Positions 21,482 through 31,966 of a stretch of 64,000 bases of DNA are shown here, one piece after another. The stretch lies in NCBI GenBank assembly GCA_029531795.1, contig CM055954.1, positions 62,001 through 126,000 on the forward strand, in the 5' to 3' direction. Every line of letters begins with the position of its first letter. Position 1 is the first letter of the stretch. The notes below the pieces were generated by a model. The model had not been told where the DNA came from and searched no databases. It worked only from the letters and a program-made list of their open reading frames with translations. The position numbers were made by a program, and so were the translations under genes. This DNA comes from Sclerotinia nivalis (lineage: Eukaryota; Ascomycota; Leotiomycetes; Helotiales; Sclerotiniaceae).

Positions 21482-22834
21482 ATGTTTATTGCTTTTATTA
21501 TACTAGTTTCAGTTCCTTGCATCCTGTATAGTTTTGAAAACGTTCCTTCGAATGTTTCTTTCTTGGCATTGCCTTTTATTGTAAAAGGAGTGTCTATAAA
21601 TTCCTTAGTTAAACAGACAGAAATGACAGACTCCGAGTTTAAAGTTTATTTAGCTGGATTTACAGACGGTGAAGGTTCTTTCTTAATAGGTAAAATTAAG
21701 GACACAGAGAATTTTTACTTTAGGTTTTCGATTAAATTACACATCGACGACTTAAAAGCATTAGAGTACATTAAGTCTAGATTAAATTGTGGTATTACTT
21801 TCGTTTCCGGTAATTCTGCTAACCTTAATGTTACAAAGCTTAGTGATTTAACCGAAATCATAATACCCCTTTTCGAGGCGTTTCCTTTAAACGGTATTAA
21901 ATATTTAGACTTCTTGGATTTTAATAAAGCAATAATTATCTATTTAGATGAATCTGTACCTAAAACTAAAAAGTCTATGTTAATAGCTCAATTGAAGGAT
22001 GGAATGAATGCTAAGAGGAAATCCTTTGAAATGCCTGCATTTCATACTGTTAGAATAACACCTTACTGGTTATTAGGTCTGATAGAAGGTGAAGGTTCTT
22101 TTTGTCTTAATAACCCCAAAGATATGGGTATATCTTTTAGTTTAGCCCTTACTCAAGCTCAATATCCTCTTATTAATGCGATTAAACATTACATAGATAA
22201 TTATAAGGTGGAGGATACTTATTTAAATTTTTCTTCGGATATTTCTGACATAGTTAGTAAAAGGTCTTATATTACTAACAAAAAGGGAATGGGTAATAGT
22301 AAACCCATGATTGAAATTTCAGTTAGACAAGTTAATTTTATAGTTGAATATTTTATACCTATGTTGTCTAGTCTTAGCTTTGTTACCAAAAAGCATTTAG
22401 ATTTCCTTGATTGAAGTCTTATAGCTTTTCTAATTTATACCGGTAAACATAATACTGAACTTGGTAGAGAGTTAATTTTAAGTATAAGTAAGGGTATGAA
22501 TAATTATCGGTTGTCCACTGGCACTAATAAAGGTGTACAGATTAAAACAACTCAAAGTTTAATAGACGAAGTGTTGAGTATGAAAGACATCTATATTAAG
22601 AACAAAGATGGTTTACGTATTAACGCAGAAACTCTTTCGTTAGTTCATTCTCAACTTTTCTATATATTAGCTTCCGGTTCTAACGGTGAAACTCTTGTTT
22701 TTAATAATACAGCTGAATGTGCCAGATACTTTGGTACTTATACTCAAGCTATTAATTCTAAATTAGCCAAAGAGCAGTCAATTATTAGAAAATTGGATAA
22801 CTTAGAGTTCATTTTATCTCGTAAACCTGTTTAA
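21482..22834 (+). CDS. nad1-tail/LAGLIDADG fusion protein
   Basis: Intact 450-codon frame (one TGA=Trp). Residues about 1-35 are a diverged nad1 C-terminus ([31 protein letters not shown]), parallel to the tail of the main nad1. Then a two-domain LAGLIDADG endonuclease: VYLAGFTDGEGSFLIGKI and WLLGLIEGEGSFCLNNPK, with a long C-terminal extension ending in a NUMOD1-like segment (GETLVFNNTAECARYFGTY). No ribozyme core adjoins it. Downstream (23128) lies another clean nad1 3' end. The fused nad1 residues show directly that this HEG family travels with a piece of host gene. Confidence 0.85.
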
Positions 22835-23127
22835 CCTTTAGCTATTATGCCTGTTATTTTATTTTGTTTCATGGCTTTGTTTTCTAGCTTCAGGTATGGT
22901 ATCAAATTGCCGTCAAGCTATTTATTCTTAAAATAATTGCTCCCTCCGGGACTGATGTTTTAAAGGTTGTATTGCTCCCTCCGGGACTGATCTATTTTTT
23001 TTTAGATATATAGAAGTTGAGCGAAAGTGAAAGGAATATTTCCCTTTTCTTGCCTATATACAAAGTAATACAATTAATACAATTAATACTAATGCTAAAA
23101 AATATGCTTGTTGATTTCACCAGCTAG
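22835..23127 (+). other. spacer with short GC repeats
   Basis: No gene. Contains two copies (22936, 22971) of the family F word attgctccctccgggactg. Confidence 0.6.
22936..22990 (+). repeat. family F short repeat, two copies
   Basis: attgctccctccgggactga at 22936-22955 and again at 22971-22990; a third copy is at 55021. It is a compact GC-rich word in an AT-rich background. Confidence 0.8.
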
Positions 23128-23502
23128 ATCGTACTTATTTGTACAGTTGCAAGTATGTTATTTTTAGGTGGTTACTTATTTAATATTATGCCTTTAGTTT
23201 ATTTAGTTCAATTTTTTGATTTCGACTTTTGATTGGATTTAACAAATAACGGTAGGGATACTTATGTAATACTTGATACTGTAATTGAAGGATTACTTTA
23301 TGGTCTTTCTTTAGGGTTTAAATCTTGTGCTCTTATTTTTGTATTTATTTGAACTCGGGCGTCATTTCCTAGAATACGTTTTTACCAATTAATGTCTTTC
23401 TGTTGAACTGTTTTATTACCAATTGTTATTGCATTCGTGATATTAGTTCCTTGTATTCTGTATAGTTTTGAAATTATTCCTAGTAATATCTCATTATTCT
23501 AG
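23128..23502 (+). pseudogene. displaced nad1 3' end (native-type stop)
   Basis: Encodes the last 124 residues of nad1 from [18 protein letters not shown] through SFPRIRFYQLMSFCWTVLLP to [11 protein letters not shown] and TAG 23500-23502. It has no stop or frameshift and lacks only the N-terminal part. It differs from the main copy by scattered substitutions (for example WTRASFP versus WVRASFP, RFYQ versus RFDQ). Its end matches a conventional nad1 C-terminus without the ALPLL tail, so it is probably the original end of the resident gene. Confidence 0.85.
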
Positions 23503-23799
23503 CTCATTAATTTAAGTAATAGCACTAAAAGTATTTTATATAAAAAAAAATATTATGAAAGATTATTAATAATGTCTAGTTAATCTGACCCGAATTGTAA
23601 ATATCCATGTGATATTTTTTAATCTTACTTGTTTTGTAATGCTTTCGTTTTGTAATGCTTTCGTTTAATTATATTTTATATAGGTCCATCTAAATTTCAA
23701 GGGTTTGTAACTCTACCTTTACAAGCTTCACTACTACAATTCTTCCTTTTTTTAATGTCTTCGTTTAAATAATAATCCATAAGTAAAAAAAAAAATTAA

Positions 23800-23946
23800 A
23801 TGCCACAACTAGTACCCTTTTATTTTATAAATCAAGTAACATTTGCCTTTATCTTATTAATAGTGATGATATATGTCTTTTCAAAATATATTTTACCTAG
23901 ATTTGTTAGATTATTTATTTCTCGTGTTTTTATAAGCAAATTATAA
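23800..23946 (+). CDS. atp8: ATP synthase subunit 8
   Basis: 48-residue F0 membrane subunit. Begins [17 protein letters not shown], the conserved MPQL-PF-F-NQ start of fungal atp8, followed by one hydrophobic helix ([11 protein letters not shown]) and a basic end ([15 protein letters not shown]). Length matches the usual 48 residues. No intron. It lies upstream of atp6, as in most Pezizomycotina, but with a 670-nt spacer. Confidence 0.95.
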   Translation: MPQLVPFYFINQVTFAFILLIVMIYVFSKYILPRFVRLFISRVFISKL

Positions 23947-24300
23947 GTTATTTTTTGCTTGTAGCATTACACCTTGAGGATGCTATTATCCCTTTTTCTT
24001 AATATAAGCTTTATCTCTCCTTTTTTCATTAGGAAAATCAGGTTAGCTATCTTATATTGAAAAAAAAAAATATCTAATAAACTATCATAATATTATTAGA
24101 TAAAACAATATATTTAATCCTCCCCCATCCTCCCATATTCTGCTCCTATTTGTTCAAATAATAACACCTAATTCTAAAAATTGTTTCAATACCAGCTATA
24201 CATTTATGTATATGCCAAGACTTATAGTATTTATATTTATTCACTATCTAGTGTTGTGTAGGTTACTAGCGATGGGAAATATTATGATCTTACTAAAACA

Positions 24301-24621
24301 ATGCTATCTTATTTTTGTTTCTTTGCTCCGCACACTAGTGTGGGATCTAGTAAGAATAATAGAGACGGATCATATAACAATAATACAGCTAGTACTCGTA
24401 ATGACTCTAATAATACAGCAAGTTATACTAACACTAAAAATAGATTAATTATAACTATAATATTATTAATAGTATTAGTACTTGCATTTGTATTATTAAG
24501 AATATTATTAGATAAAGCAGTATTATTTGATAAAGCAATATTCTTAAATAAAGCAATATACTTAATCCTTTTTTTTATCTTTTGTTCGAATATTAATAAA
24601 AAAAAAAAAAAAAATGTTTAA
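24301..24621 (+). CDS. small hypothetical membrane ORF between atp8 and atp6
   Basis: 106-codon frame that overlaps the first 8 nt of atp6. N-terminal polar, Asn/Ser/Thr-rich part (SYNNNTASTRNDSNNTASYT) followed by a hydrophobic helix (LIITIILLIVLVLAFVLLRI) and a second hydrophobic stretch. No family recognised. The low-complexity, AT-driven composition means it may be chance; it could equally be a membrane peptide co-transcribed with atp8/atp6. Confidence 0.25.
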   Translation: MLSYFCFFAPHTSVGSSKNNRDGSYNNNTASTRNDSNNTASYTNTKNRLIITIILLIVLVLAFVLLRILLDKAVLFDKAIFLNKAIYLILFFIFCSNINKKKKKNV

Positions 24622-27600
24622 TTTAAATTATACTCAAATACCTAGTCCTTTAGATCAGTTTGAAATAAGAAATCTCTTAAGTTTAGATGCACCTGCCACC
24701 CTGCCTGGGAAACAGAGAATGTGGGTAAAACTACCCAACTCCGGGGACGCCTTAAAGCTTATGGTACCAAGCTATAGTCGAAAGACTATATGTGGCTGAA
24801 ATAATTACTCAGGTATGGTAACAAGTCATAAGATGATGGAAATAGAAATAGGTTATCGCGGATCTAAGTCAGTAACAGTATGCCACAATCAAAAATCTGT
24901 TGCTGTAAAAGAGCAACGAGTATACGGTAGTTGACGTATTCCTTTACGTTTAAGAGGTACTCTAATGGGTTTCGAGAGAAATTATCAAGTAAAAATCCCA
25001 TCTAATCGTATGTTTACAACAAGACAATATTCAACAAATAAAATAACCCGTCTGTCTGCAATGAACAATTATGCTAATTGCAGCAAATTAAACTTTATTA
25101 GTCCTTTTTTAATACTGGATTTACCTGTCCCCTTTCCCCCTATTTTTCTCCCTTTTTTTTAGTTATAAATATATAATTATTACGTAAATAGTATTGTATA
25201 ATAATAAAAAAAAGGGAAAAAATAGGGGGGACAGAAGCAGCCCCCTTTATTTTTTCCTTTTTTTTTTTTTTAATAGTTTAATTACTACGTCCGGAGGACG
25301 TAGAAATTAAACAAGACGGAGCCGGCTAGTTTAATTACTACGTCCCTTATCCTCCGGATTAGGGGGGACGTAGAAATTGAACAAGGCGGAGCCTAGTTTA
25401 ATTACTACGTAGTAATTTATTTATAATTATAAAAAAAAGGAAAAAATTTAGGAAGGGTGAAGGATCTTTTATGATTTCAACTGTAAAGTCTTCTGCTTAT
25501 CGTTTGGGTTGAGAAGTCCAAGCTCGTTATGTTATAACTCTACATAAGAAAGATTTAGAATTAGTTAAAAACATTCAATCTTTTTTAGGTGGAATAGGAA
25601 GTCTTGATCCTAAGGGTGAGGATTTAATCCAATTACGTGTTACATCGCCCCTGGGGCCCCTAAAGGGGGATAGAACAAATAATTAATGTAATTATTCCTC
25701 ATTTTGATATGTATCCACTTTTAACTCAAAAGAGAGCTGATTTTTATTTATTTAAATTAGCAGTTAATATTATGAATGCAAAGGAACACCTTACTTCAGA
25801 GGGGCCGCTTCGCCAAAAAATAGTTAATATAAAAGCATCAATGAATAAAGGTTTATCTAAAGAATTAGCTGAAGCATTTCCTAATACTGTTTGTTTATCC
25901 AGACCTTTGGTAGAAGGACAACAAATTCAAGATCCATATTGACTTGCAGGATTTACCTCAGCTGAAGGTTGTTTCTATGTTAAACACCGTGAAAGTCCCT
26001 ACAAATCTCTACCTCCCCTTCCCCGTAGGGGATGGGGAGGAGGCGGAAGCTCTGGCAGCTTCGCAGCCAAAAATGAGGAGAGTAGAAAGATAGTTGAGTT
26101 AGTATTTATAATAACTCAACATTCTAGGGATAAGTACCTTATGGAAAGTTTCGTGGATTATCTAGGATGTGGTAGATTATCCGCATCCAAAAATGCGGCT
26201 TACTATACTTGCTCTAAATTTTCAGATATTTCTGAAAAAATAATAACATTTTTTAGTAAATATGCAATTTTAGGTGTGAAATCCGAGGATTTTAAAAGTT
26301 TCTGTAAAGTTGGTGAAATTGTTAAGTCCAAAAGTCATCTTACTAATGAGGGCTTTAACCATATTCGTGTAATTAAAGCTAATATAAATGTAAGATCTGT
26401 AAGATAGAGTGTTTTTTTTTTATTTCGCCTGTGTGAACAAGCCGCCATTAGAATAAAATATTATGGAGCGGACATTTATGCTGCAGGTTTACTTCGTAGT
26501 AAGCCTGCAAGGCAGAAGAGCTTTATCACATACCTAAGTTTAATTAATGATGGTCAGTTGCACAGGTTTGTTGTAAATATATTGAAGATGAATTTTATCG
26601 CCATGATATTAGGTAACTTACATATATCCTTAACAAATATAGGATTATATTTAACAATAGGTGGTTTATTAATATTAACTTTAAGTGTATTAACAACTAA
26701 CTACAATAAAATAGTAAGTAATAACTGATCAATAAGCCAAGAAGCGATTTACACAACAATACATAGTATTGTTACTAGCCAAATAAATCCCAGAAATGGG
26801 CAAATCTATTTCCCTTTTATTTACGCTTTATTTATATTTATTCTGGTAAATAATTTAGTTGGGTTGGTTAAAAGGAGCCTATGTACTAATAATAATAATA
26901 TATTTATAGCCGTGACTAGAAAAACCAATATTACCACGACTACGTTAAAACAATCCCAGACTAGAGTATATTCTACTTCATCCACTTATAAATCTCCCCG
27001 TTACAACACTACGGGGAATAATACTTACTGTCTTAACCCTTATTATATTACAGGGTTTACGGACGCAGAGGGGTGTTTTTCTATATCTATCTATAAAGAT
27101 AGTAGAATGTCACTTAAATGACATATTAAACCTGTCTTTAAAATTAGTTTGCATAATAAAGATAGAATTATTTTAGAAGCATTACAAAGAACCTTGGGTG
27201 TGGGTAAAATATATAAAGATGGTAATGATGCTTCAACCTATCGTGTTAGTTCTTTAAAGAACTTAAGAATAATTCTAAATCATTTTGAGACATACCCTTT
27301 AAGAACTCAAAAGTTTGCAGATTATCTTTTATTTAAACAATCTGTCGATTTAATAGAAAATAAAAAACATCTTACTATGGAAGGTTTAACTAAGCTAGTT
27401 AGCATAAAAGCTAGTTTAAATCTAGGTTTATCTGAAAAATTGCAAGAGTCTTTTCCTAACATAGTTCCGTCAGTAAAACCAGAGGTAAAACTTTCGGAAA
27501 TAACTGATATCTACTGATTCATTGGGTTTGTTGAAGGTGAAGGATGTTTTATGGTTGTAGTTCAAGAATCTAAAAGCAAAACAACAACACATAATATAAG

Positions 27601-29717
27601 TTTAAGCTTTACAATAACTCAGCATACTAGAGATTCAGTATTATTGGATAGTTTAATAAAATACTTAGGATGTGGGAGATGCTGCAGCCCTTTAAGCCGT
27701 AATGAAGTAAATTTTGTTGTTTCTAAATTTGCGGATATTTGGGGTAAAATTATACCTTTATTTAACCAAAACTCTTTAATAGGTACTAAACAAGAAAACT
27801 ACTTGGATTTTGTTAAGGTAGCCGAGTTAATTTTATCTAAACATCATCTTACCAAGGAGGGTGTCGAAAAAATCCAAGGAATTAAATGAAACATGAATAA
27901 TAAAAGAGTACATCCTTAATATAGCACTAGTTAGAAATAGAATATAGCCTTGAGCGGACATAGATTTAAACAAGTAATGGTTATGATTGATTCGATGACT
28001 AGATGATCTTTAGACGTAGTATGGTAGTATCTACCCTATAGCGTGCATGTTTCCAAGCACACAGCAGGGATTAGGGATAAGTGAAGCACGATATACTTTG
28101 GTGTAATAGCGCCATGGTAAAAGATAGTAATTACTATTATGGCAGCGCTATTGGTAAGATAAATATAATTATTATAATACATAAAATTTCACTATAAGCT
28201 AAAATCTTCTAATGCTTTAGATACGATATCTAGAAATAAGCCCTAAAGATATAGGTAGGGGCTAGCAGCCTCCTCCCGGAGGCTGCTAGCCCTGCCTTGC
28301 AAGCCTTGTTTATTGGCGGGTTGGCTTCTCTTTAATAAACGTAATAATTCTAAAGATAAAACAATGAACAATTAGCTGGAAACCTCCATACATTTAGTCT
28401 AGACATCAAGGTACACAGATATCAGCTATAAGAGCATATGGAGGGATCTTCAGAGACTATACGTGAAAGTCGCTTATATTATTTAATATTATAGCAGACA
28501 ATAAATAGTCCAACCAGATAGGACCATGTGTCCTATCTGGTAGTCCCTATAGTTTTGCTAGTACAAGTCACTTTGCAGTAACATTTGCCTTAAGTTTTAC
28601 AATAGTTTTAGGAGCAACTATTTTAGGGTTCCAAAAACATGGTTTAGAATTTTTTTCTTTATTAGTACCTGCTGGTTGTCCTCTAGCTTTGCTACCTTTA
28701 TTAGTCTTAATAGAGTTCGTTTCCTATTGTGCCAGAAGTGTATCGCTGGGATTAAGATTAGGGGCTAACATAAAAAAAAAAGTCAGAGTAGGTGTCTCAC
28801 TTTTATTGTGTTAAAGAACCAAACTCCGGGTAAGCCCTAAAGCTCTAATAACTAAAGATAAGAAGCAAGCTTCTTATCCGGCCTCATTAATGCCTGAGGG
28901 TATAGTAATATCATTAGAGATACTAGTAATAGGAATGGGTTATCGCGGATCTAAATCAGTAATATTTGAAATGATTGCTGTAAAAGAGCAACGAGTAGAC
29001 GGTTCTTCATATTCTATACGTTTAGATTGTGTAAGGTGTATTCTAGTCGCCGGGAGATCCGGTTCTTGTCTTTAACCCTCCTGCATCACTAACTTAATTT
29101 ACGTAGGTAATGGGAGAAACTAGGTAATTCAAGATTAAAGTTATCACAATAGCCTATCCTCAGTTATAATCTTTATCTTTGTTTTTCTTCACTCTATCTA
29201 CTCAAGAGTCGAGTAGGAAGAGGATCGAAAAGGAAAATAAATATAATAATTATATTATTATATATGGACTTATATAATCTTTCGGTTATTTCGTATTATG
29301 TATAGTTTATATTTTAACACTTTAAAGAAAATAGAGCTAAACCTTTTAAAGGGATATATTTATTCAAATTAGTAAACTAGAATATTGTGATATACGCCTC
29401 CTAGCTTCATAGGGAGGGCTTACTCGAAGACCACATAATTGAAATATATAATAATAAAAGTTTACTTATGTTAAGAAATAACATAATCTGAGGATAAATT
29501 TGTTGAACGACTTTCGGGCCACATGCTATTAAATATCCTATCAGGCTTCACATACAATATTATGACAAGTGGTATAATATTCTTCGTTATAGGATTAATA
29601 CCATTAGCTTTCATTATAGCCTTCTCAGGTCTTGAGCTGGGAATTGCCTTTATACAAGCACAAGTGTTTGTGGTTTTGTCATCAAGCTATATAAAAGATG
29701 CTTTGGATCTACACTAA
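24614..29717 (+). CDS. atp6: ATP synthase subunit 6 (a), 4 exons
   Basis: Proton-channel subunit of F0. Exons: 24614-24694 (FNLNYTQIPSPLDQFEIRNL), 26603-26868 (MILGNLHISLTNIGLYLTI, YNKIVSNNWSISQEAIYTTI, INPRNGQIYFPFIYALFIFI), 28544-28771 (PYSFASTSHFAVTFALSFTI, FQKHGLEFFSLLVPAGCPL, VSLGLRLGANI), 29510-29717 (LSGHMLLNILSGFTYNIMTS, GLELGIAFIQAQVFVVL). The essential Arg is in LGLRLGAN. Total 260 residues, normal. Junctions 2/3 and 3/4 obey U/G; the exon 1/2 boundary is uncertain by up to 3 nt (an extra Ala may be included). A second, diverged copy of exon 4 lies at 31766. Confidence 0.93.
25125..25234 (+). repeat. family A inverted-repeat element, copy A5
   Basis: Longest A copy: arms extend to ctgtcccc at the left and ggggacag at the right, core agttataaatatataatt. 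Confidence 0.88.
25241..25450 (+). repeat. family B element, long form B5
   Basis: Full nested B element almost abutting A5, with both GC modules (acgtccggaggacgt and cttatcctccggattagg) and the gacggagccgg / aaggcggagcc linkers. Confidence 0.88.
26408..26602 (+). other. 3' end of atp6 intron 1
   Basis: Non-coding end of the intron with a gcaggtttacttcg / gtaagcctgcaagg hairpin-like patch near 26482-26512. Confidence 0.4.
26869..27919 (+). CDS. LAGLIDADG endonuclease of atp6 intron 2
   Basis: Intact frame continuing from atp6 exon 2, about 350 codons. Motif 1 [18 protein letters not shown] (about residue 60) and motif 2 WFIGFVEGEGCFMVVVQE (about residue 215). The linker has HFETYPLRTQKFADYLLFKQ and SLSFTITQHTRDSVLLDSLI. 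It ends before TAA 27917-27919. Two TGA=Trp codons. It is one of the few HEGs here without an inserted element, so it is a good candidate for an active homing enzyme. Confidence 0.88.
26869..28543 (+). other. atp6 intron 2 (group I)
   Basis: ORF first, fused to exon 2; the core follows at about 28365-28520 (gctggaaacctccatac, ggatcttcagagactatacg, aatagtccaacc). A short perfect palindrome, ctagcagcctcc/ggaggctgctag, lies at about 28262-28291. Ends at G28543. Confidence 0.85.
28772..29509 (+). other. atp6 intron 3 (group I, no full HEG)
   Basis: Short intron with core 28815-29060: caaactccgggtaagcccta, ttatcgcggatctaaatcag, gagcaacgagtagacgg. The core also encodes the RGSKS / VKEQRVDG peptide that opens HEGs in sister introns, but the frame ends at TAA 29073-29075. 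The exon ends U28771 and the intron G29509. Confidence 0.85.
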
Positions 29718-30400
29718 ATAAAGTAAAAGTTGCCATTACTAATTACTTAAGCTGTATTAGTTCAAATTTAACAACTAATACAGAAACACAGTGTGCTAAT
29801 GTATCTTTTACTATACCTTGTTTATCTCATATCTATGCTTTAATTCATTCACTATTTACATTATGTATAGCACCTTTATTCTTTTTTAATCTTTATATAT
29901 TAGCTACAGTAAAGGGAAGTAATATACATGATGTATCTTGAGATATTTTATTAATTTCTGGTATTTTCTCTTGTTCTACTTTTTTTGTATTATTTGTTAT
30001 AGTATTTAACTTATATATTGGAAATAGTAATAACCTATTTTTAACAATACAAAACTTTATCCGGCTATATATAAACAATAGGAATAGTGTTAAATTTAAG
30101 CATATATTCTCTATTATATTTTTATTCTTTGTTTTTATAGGAATTAACTTTTTAGCTATAAATACACTTATAGTTTTATTAGGTCTTGCTTCGGACACAA
30201 GTAGTTTATTATCGTATATATATATACGGTTAAATTTATTCCCTTTTATGGTTTATTTTAATAATATTATGATTTCTAATATTATTAATTATTACACTAA
30301 TAGATGTAAAACAGATTATAGTTTATTTAGTTTAAATATGTTTAATTCTATAACCTTTTTGCGAAGCACAAAATTTGTTTTTTATGATATGTTTTATTAA
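29693..30400 (+). CDS. unrecognised multi-membrane ORF after atp6
   Basis: Frame open for about 235 codons in a register overlapping the last codons of atp6; no ATG near the start, so initiation is unknown. The product is strongly hydrophobic with about five likely membrane helices, including IYALIHSLFTLCIAPLFFF, ILLISGIFSCSTFFVLFVIV and IFSIIFLFFVFIGINFLAI. It overlaps the collagen-like ORF below by 26 nt. It resembles no mitochondrial gene I know. A plasmid-derived membrane protein or a remnant of a mobile unit that delivered the first atp6 tail are possibilities. Confidence 0.45.
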
Positions 30401-30950
30401 TATATTTGCTTGTTTAAATATAGATCTAGCTGACTATATACTAAAGGCAGACAATCCAGGGCAAGGAAATTATGGTGGAAATCCTGGCCCAAGAGGAAAT
30501 CCTGGGCCAGCAGAAAATCCTGGCCCAAGAGGAAATCCTGGGCCAGTAGAAAATCCTGGCCCAAGAGGAAATCCTGGGCCAGTTGGAAATCCAGGTGAAA
30601 TTCCTGAGCCTAATATGGAGACAATTAGAGCTAAGGCTCGATGAAGATGGGATAACGGCTATAGATCTAAAGGACTTTTTACTCCTGTTGATATAGGTCA
30701 AGATGGTTTTGATTCCAATTATACTGGGGAGGAAATTTCTTATTTATCACAGAAAGTACTAGACCGTGGTTTGGATAATACTAGACCTTTTGCTATACAA
30801 AGGTACGTAGAAGGTCAACCGCTTCGCCGAGGTAAATATAGGGTTGTAAGATTGGTTACTGGTACTCATGAACACCGGGATACAGAACTAAAATTCACTC
30901 CTGTGCGACCTTCAGCTGAATTTAGAGCATTTTTAGAAACTCTAAATTAG
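30375..30950 (+). CDS. collagen-like repeat protein, function unknown
   Basis: 191-codon ORF from ATG 30375 to TAG 30948-30950. Residues 1-20 are hydrophobic (MFFMICFINIFACLNIDLAD), a possible anchor. Residues about 33-75 are imperfect repeats of the type NPGPRGNPGPxE, encoded by repeats of gaaatcctggcccaagag, giving Pro/Gly/Asn-rich collagen-like text. A globular C-terminal part follows: ARWRWDNGYRSKGLFTPVDI, EEISYLSQKVLDRGLDNTRP, KYRVVRLVTGTHEHRDTELK, FRAFLETLN. It overlaps the preceding membrane ORF; a single frameshift would join them. It is more GC-rich than its surroundings. Function unknown. Confidence 0.6.
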
Positions 30951-31765
30951 TTAATTAGCCTATAAGTTGTAGGAACTTGCGCTGGTTCATGTCTTGTACA
31001 TGTCTAAACTACTATTTACTCTTAAAAACTCTTTTATCTTGGACCTTTTATAGGTTAAGAACCTAGTAGTTTGTAATAGATTCTAAAAACGAGCCAATAA
31101 AACTAATTAGTTATTTATTAATAGATAGACTTATCCCTTATATATTTTTCTGTATTTAGACAGCGGGCATAATAAGCGAATATCTAAGGAAATTTTGGGA
31201 GAAAGCTTAAATTAGAAGTAATTTATGATAAAGCCCTTTTAAGACTTGTACCTAGTTTAGCTTTTAGACATTTATATGCAACAACTCTATTAGGATTGTT
31301 CTTAGTTGATACCTTTTAAATACTGGCAGACTATCTAAGAGATGGTATTATTTAAGTAGCTAAGTTATATATTAAATAAAGTAGTACTAGTTATAAGTTT
31401 TTTAATAATAAGAATATTATAATGTTAACAGATTATGAAAAAAAAATAGTATATACTAAGAAGGATTACTAAAATTAGCTATTAATAATGTGAAAAAGAC
31501 ATTTCTATATCACTAATTAAGCCTGTTTATCATAAAACCTATCTCTGTTTCACTGTAAGAAAAAACGAGCAATAACGATAGACTAATAAGCAAAACCTTA
31601 AATTGAGAAACTGAAACAAATAATATATAAGACAAATTAGCCTTTTCTTCACTTTCTCGTTTTAAATCCTACAAGCTTATTAAAAACTATTTTAAATAGT
31701 TTAACTGCTTGCTTTTGCTATAAAAACTTTTTTTTTTTATATCTTATAGGGTTTAAATTATTAAC
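30951..31765 (+). other. spacer between collagen-like ORF and second atp6 tail
   Basis: No gene identified. A short open stretch near 31240-31320 reads RLVPSLAFRHLYATTLLGLF. The last part (about 31700-31765) may be the 3' end of a lost intron, since the atp6 copy starts just after it. Confidence 0.4.
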
Positions 31766-31966
31766 GGTCACATGTTATTAAATATCTTGTCGGGTTTCAC
31801 ATATAATACAATGACAAGTGGGTTAATATTCTTCATTGTAGGATTAATACCTTTGTTTTTTATAATAGCTTTCTCGGGTTTAGAGCTGGGTATTGCACTA
31901 ATTCAAGCTCAAGTCTTCGTAGTTCTAACTTCCAGCTATATCAAAGACGGGTTGGACTTACATTAA
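31766..31966 (+). pseudogene. second atp6 3' exon copy
   Basis: Encodes GHMLLNILSGFTYNTMTSGL, IFFIVGLIPLFFIIAFSG, LELGIALIQAQVFVVL and SSYIKDGLDLH with TAA at 31964-31966. It is open and well conserved but lacks any atp6 5' part. Compared with exon 4 at 29510 it has changes such as NT for NI and GLDLH for ALDLH. It is immediately followed by a LAGLIDADG frame. Confidence 0.88.

Larger units (their letters stand above)
24836..26407 (+). pseudogene. LAGLIDADG endonuclease in atp6 intron 1, heavily invaded
   Basis: The frame starts in the ribozyme core (YRGSKS, VKEQRVYGSW, then [14 protein letters not shown]). Elements A5 (25125-25234) and B5 (25241-25450) replace the region before the first motif, of which GEGSFMISTVKS remains. 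Then VQARYVITLHKKDLELVKNI, a GC insert (cgcccctggggcccctaaag, about 25647) causing a stop, and NVIIPHFDMYPLLTQKRADF. An accgcttcgcc-like insert lies in LTSEG-QKIVN. Domain 2, WLAGFTSAEGCFYVKHRE, is followed by an in-frame GC-rich Gly/Ser/Pro insert (about 26010-26075), then [20 protein letters not shown], to TAG 26405-26407. Confidence 0.8.
24695..26602 (+). other. atp6 intron 1 (group I)
   Basis: Core at 24737-24960: caactccggggacgccttaaagc, ctcaggtatggtaacaag, ttatcgcggatctaag, gagcaacgagtatacgg. The HEG frame starts inside the core (ATG 24833/24836) and runs through two large insertions. Confidence 0.8.

Noticed and set aside
24206..24448. 80-codon frame between atp8 and atp6
   Set aside because: Overlaps a longer alternative frame, low-complexity Leu/Ile-rich; likely chance.
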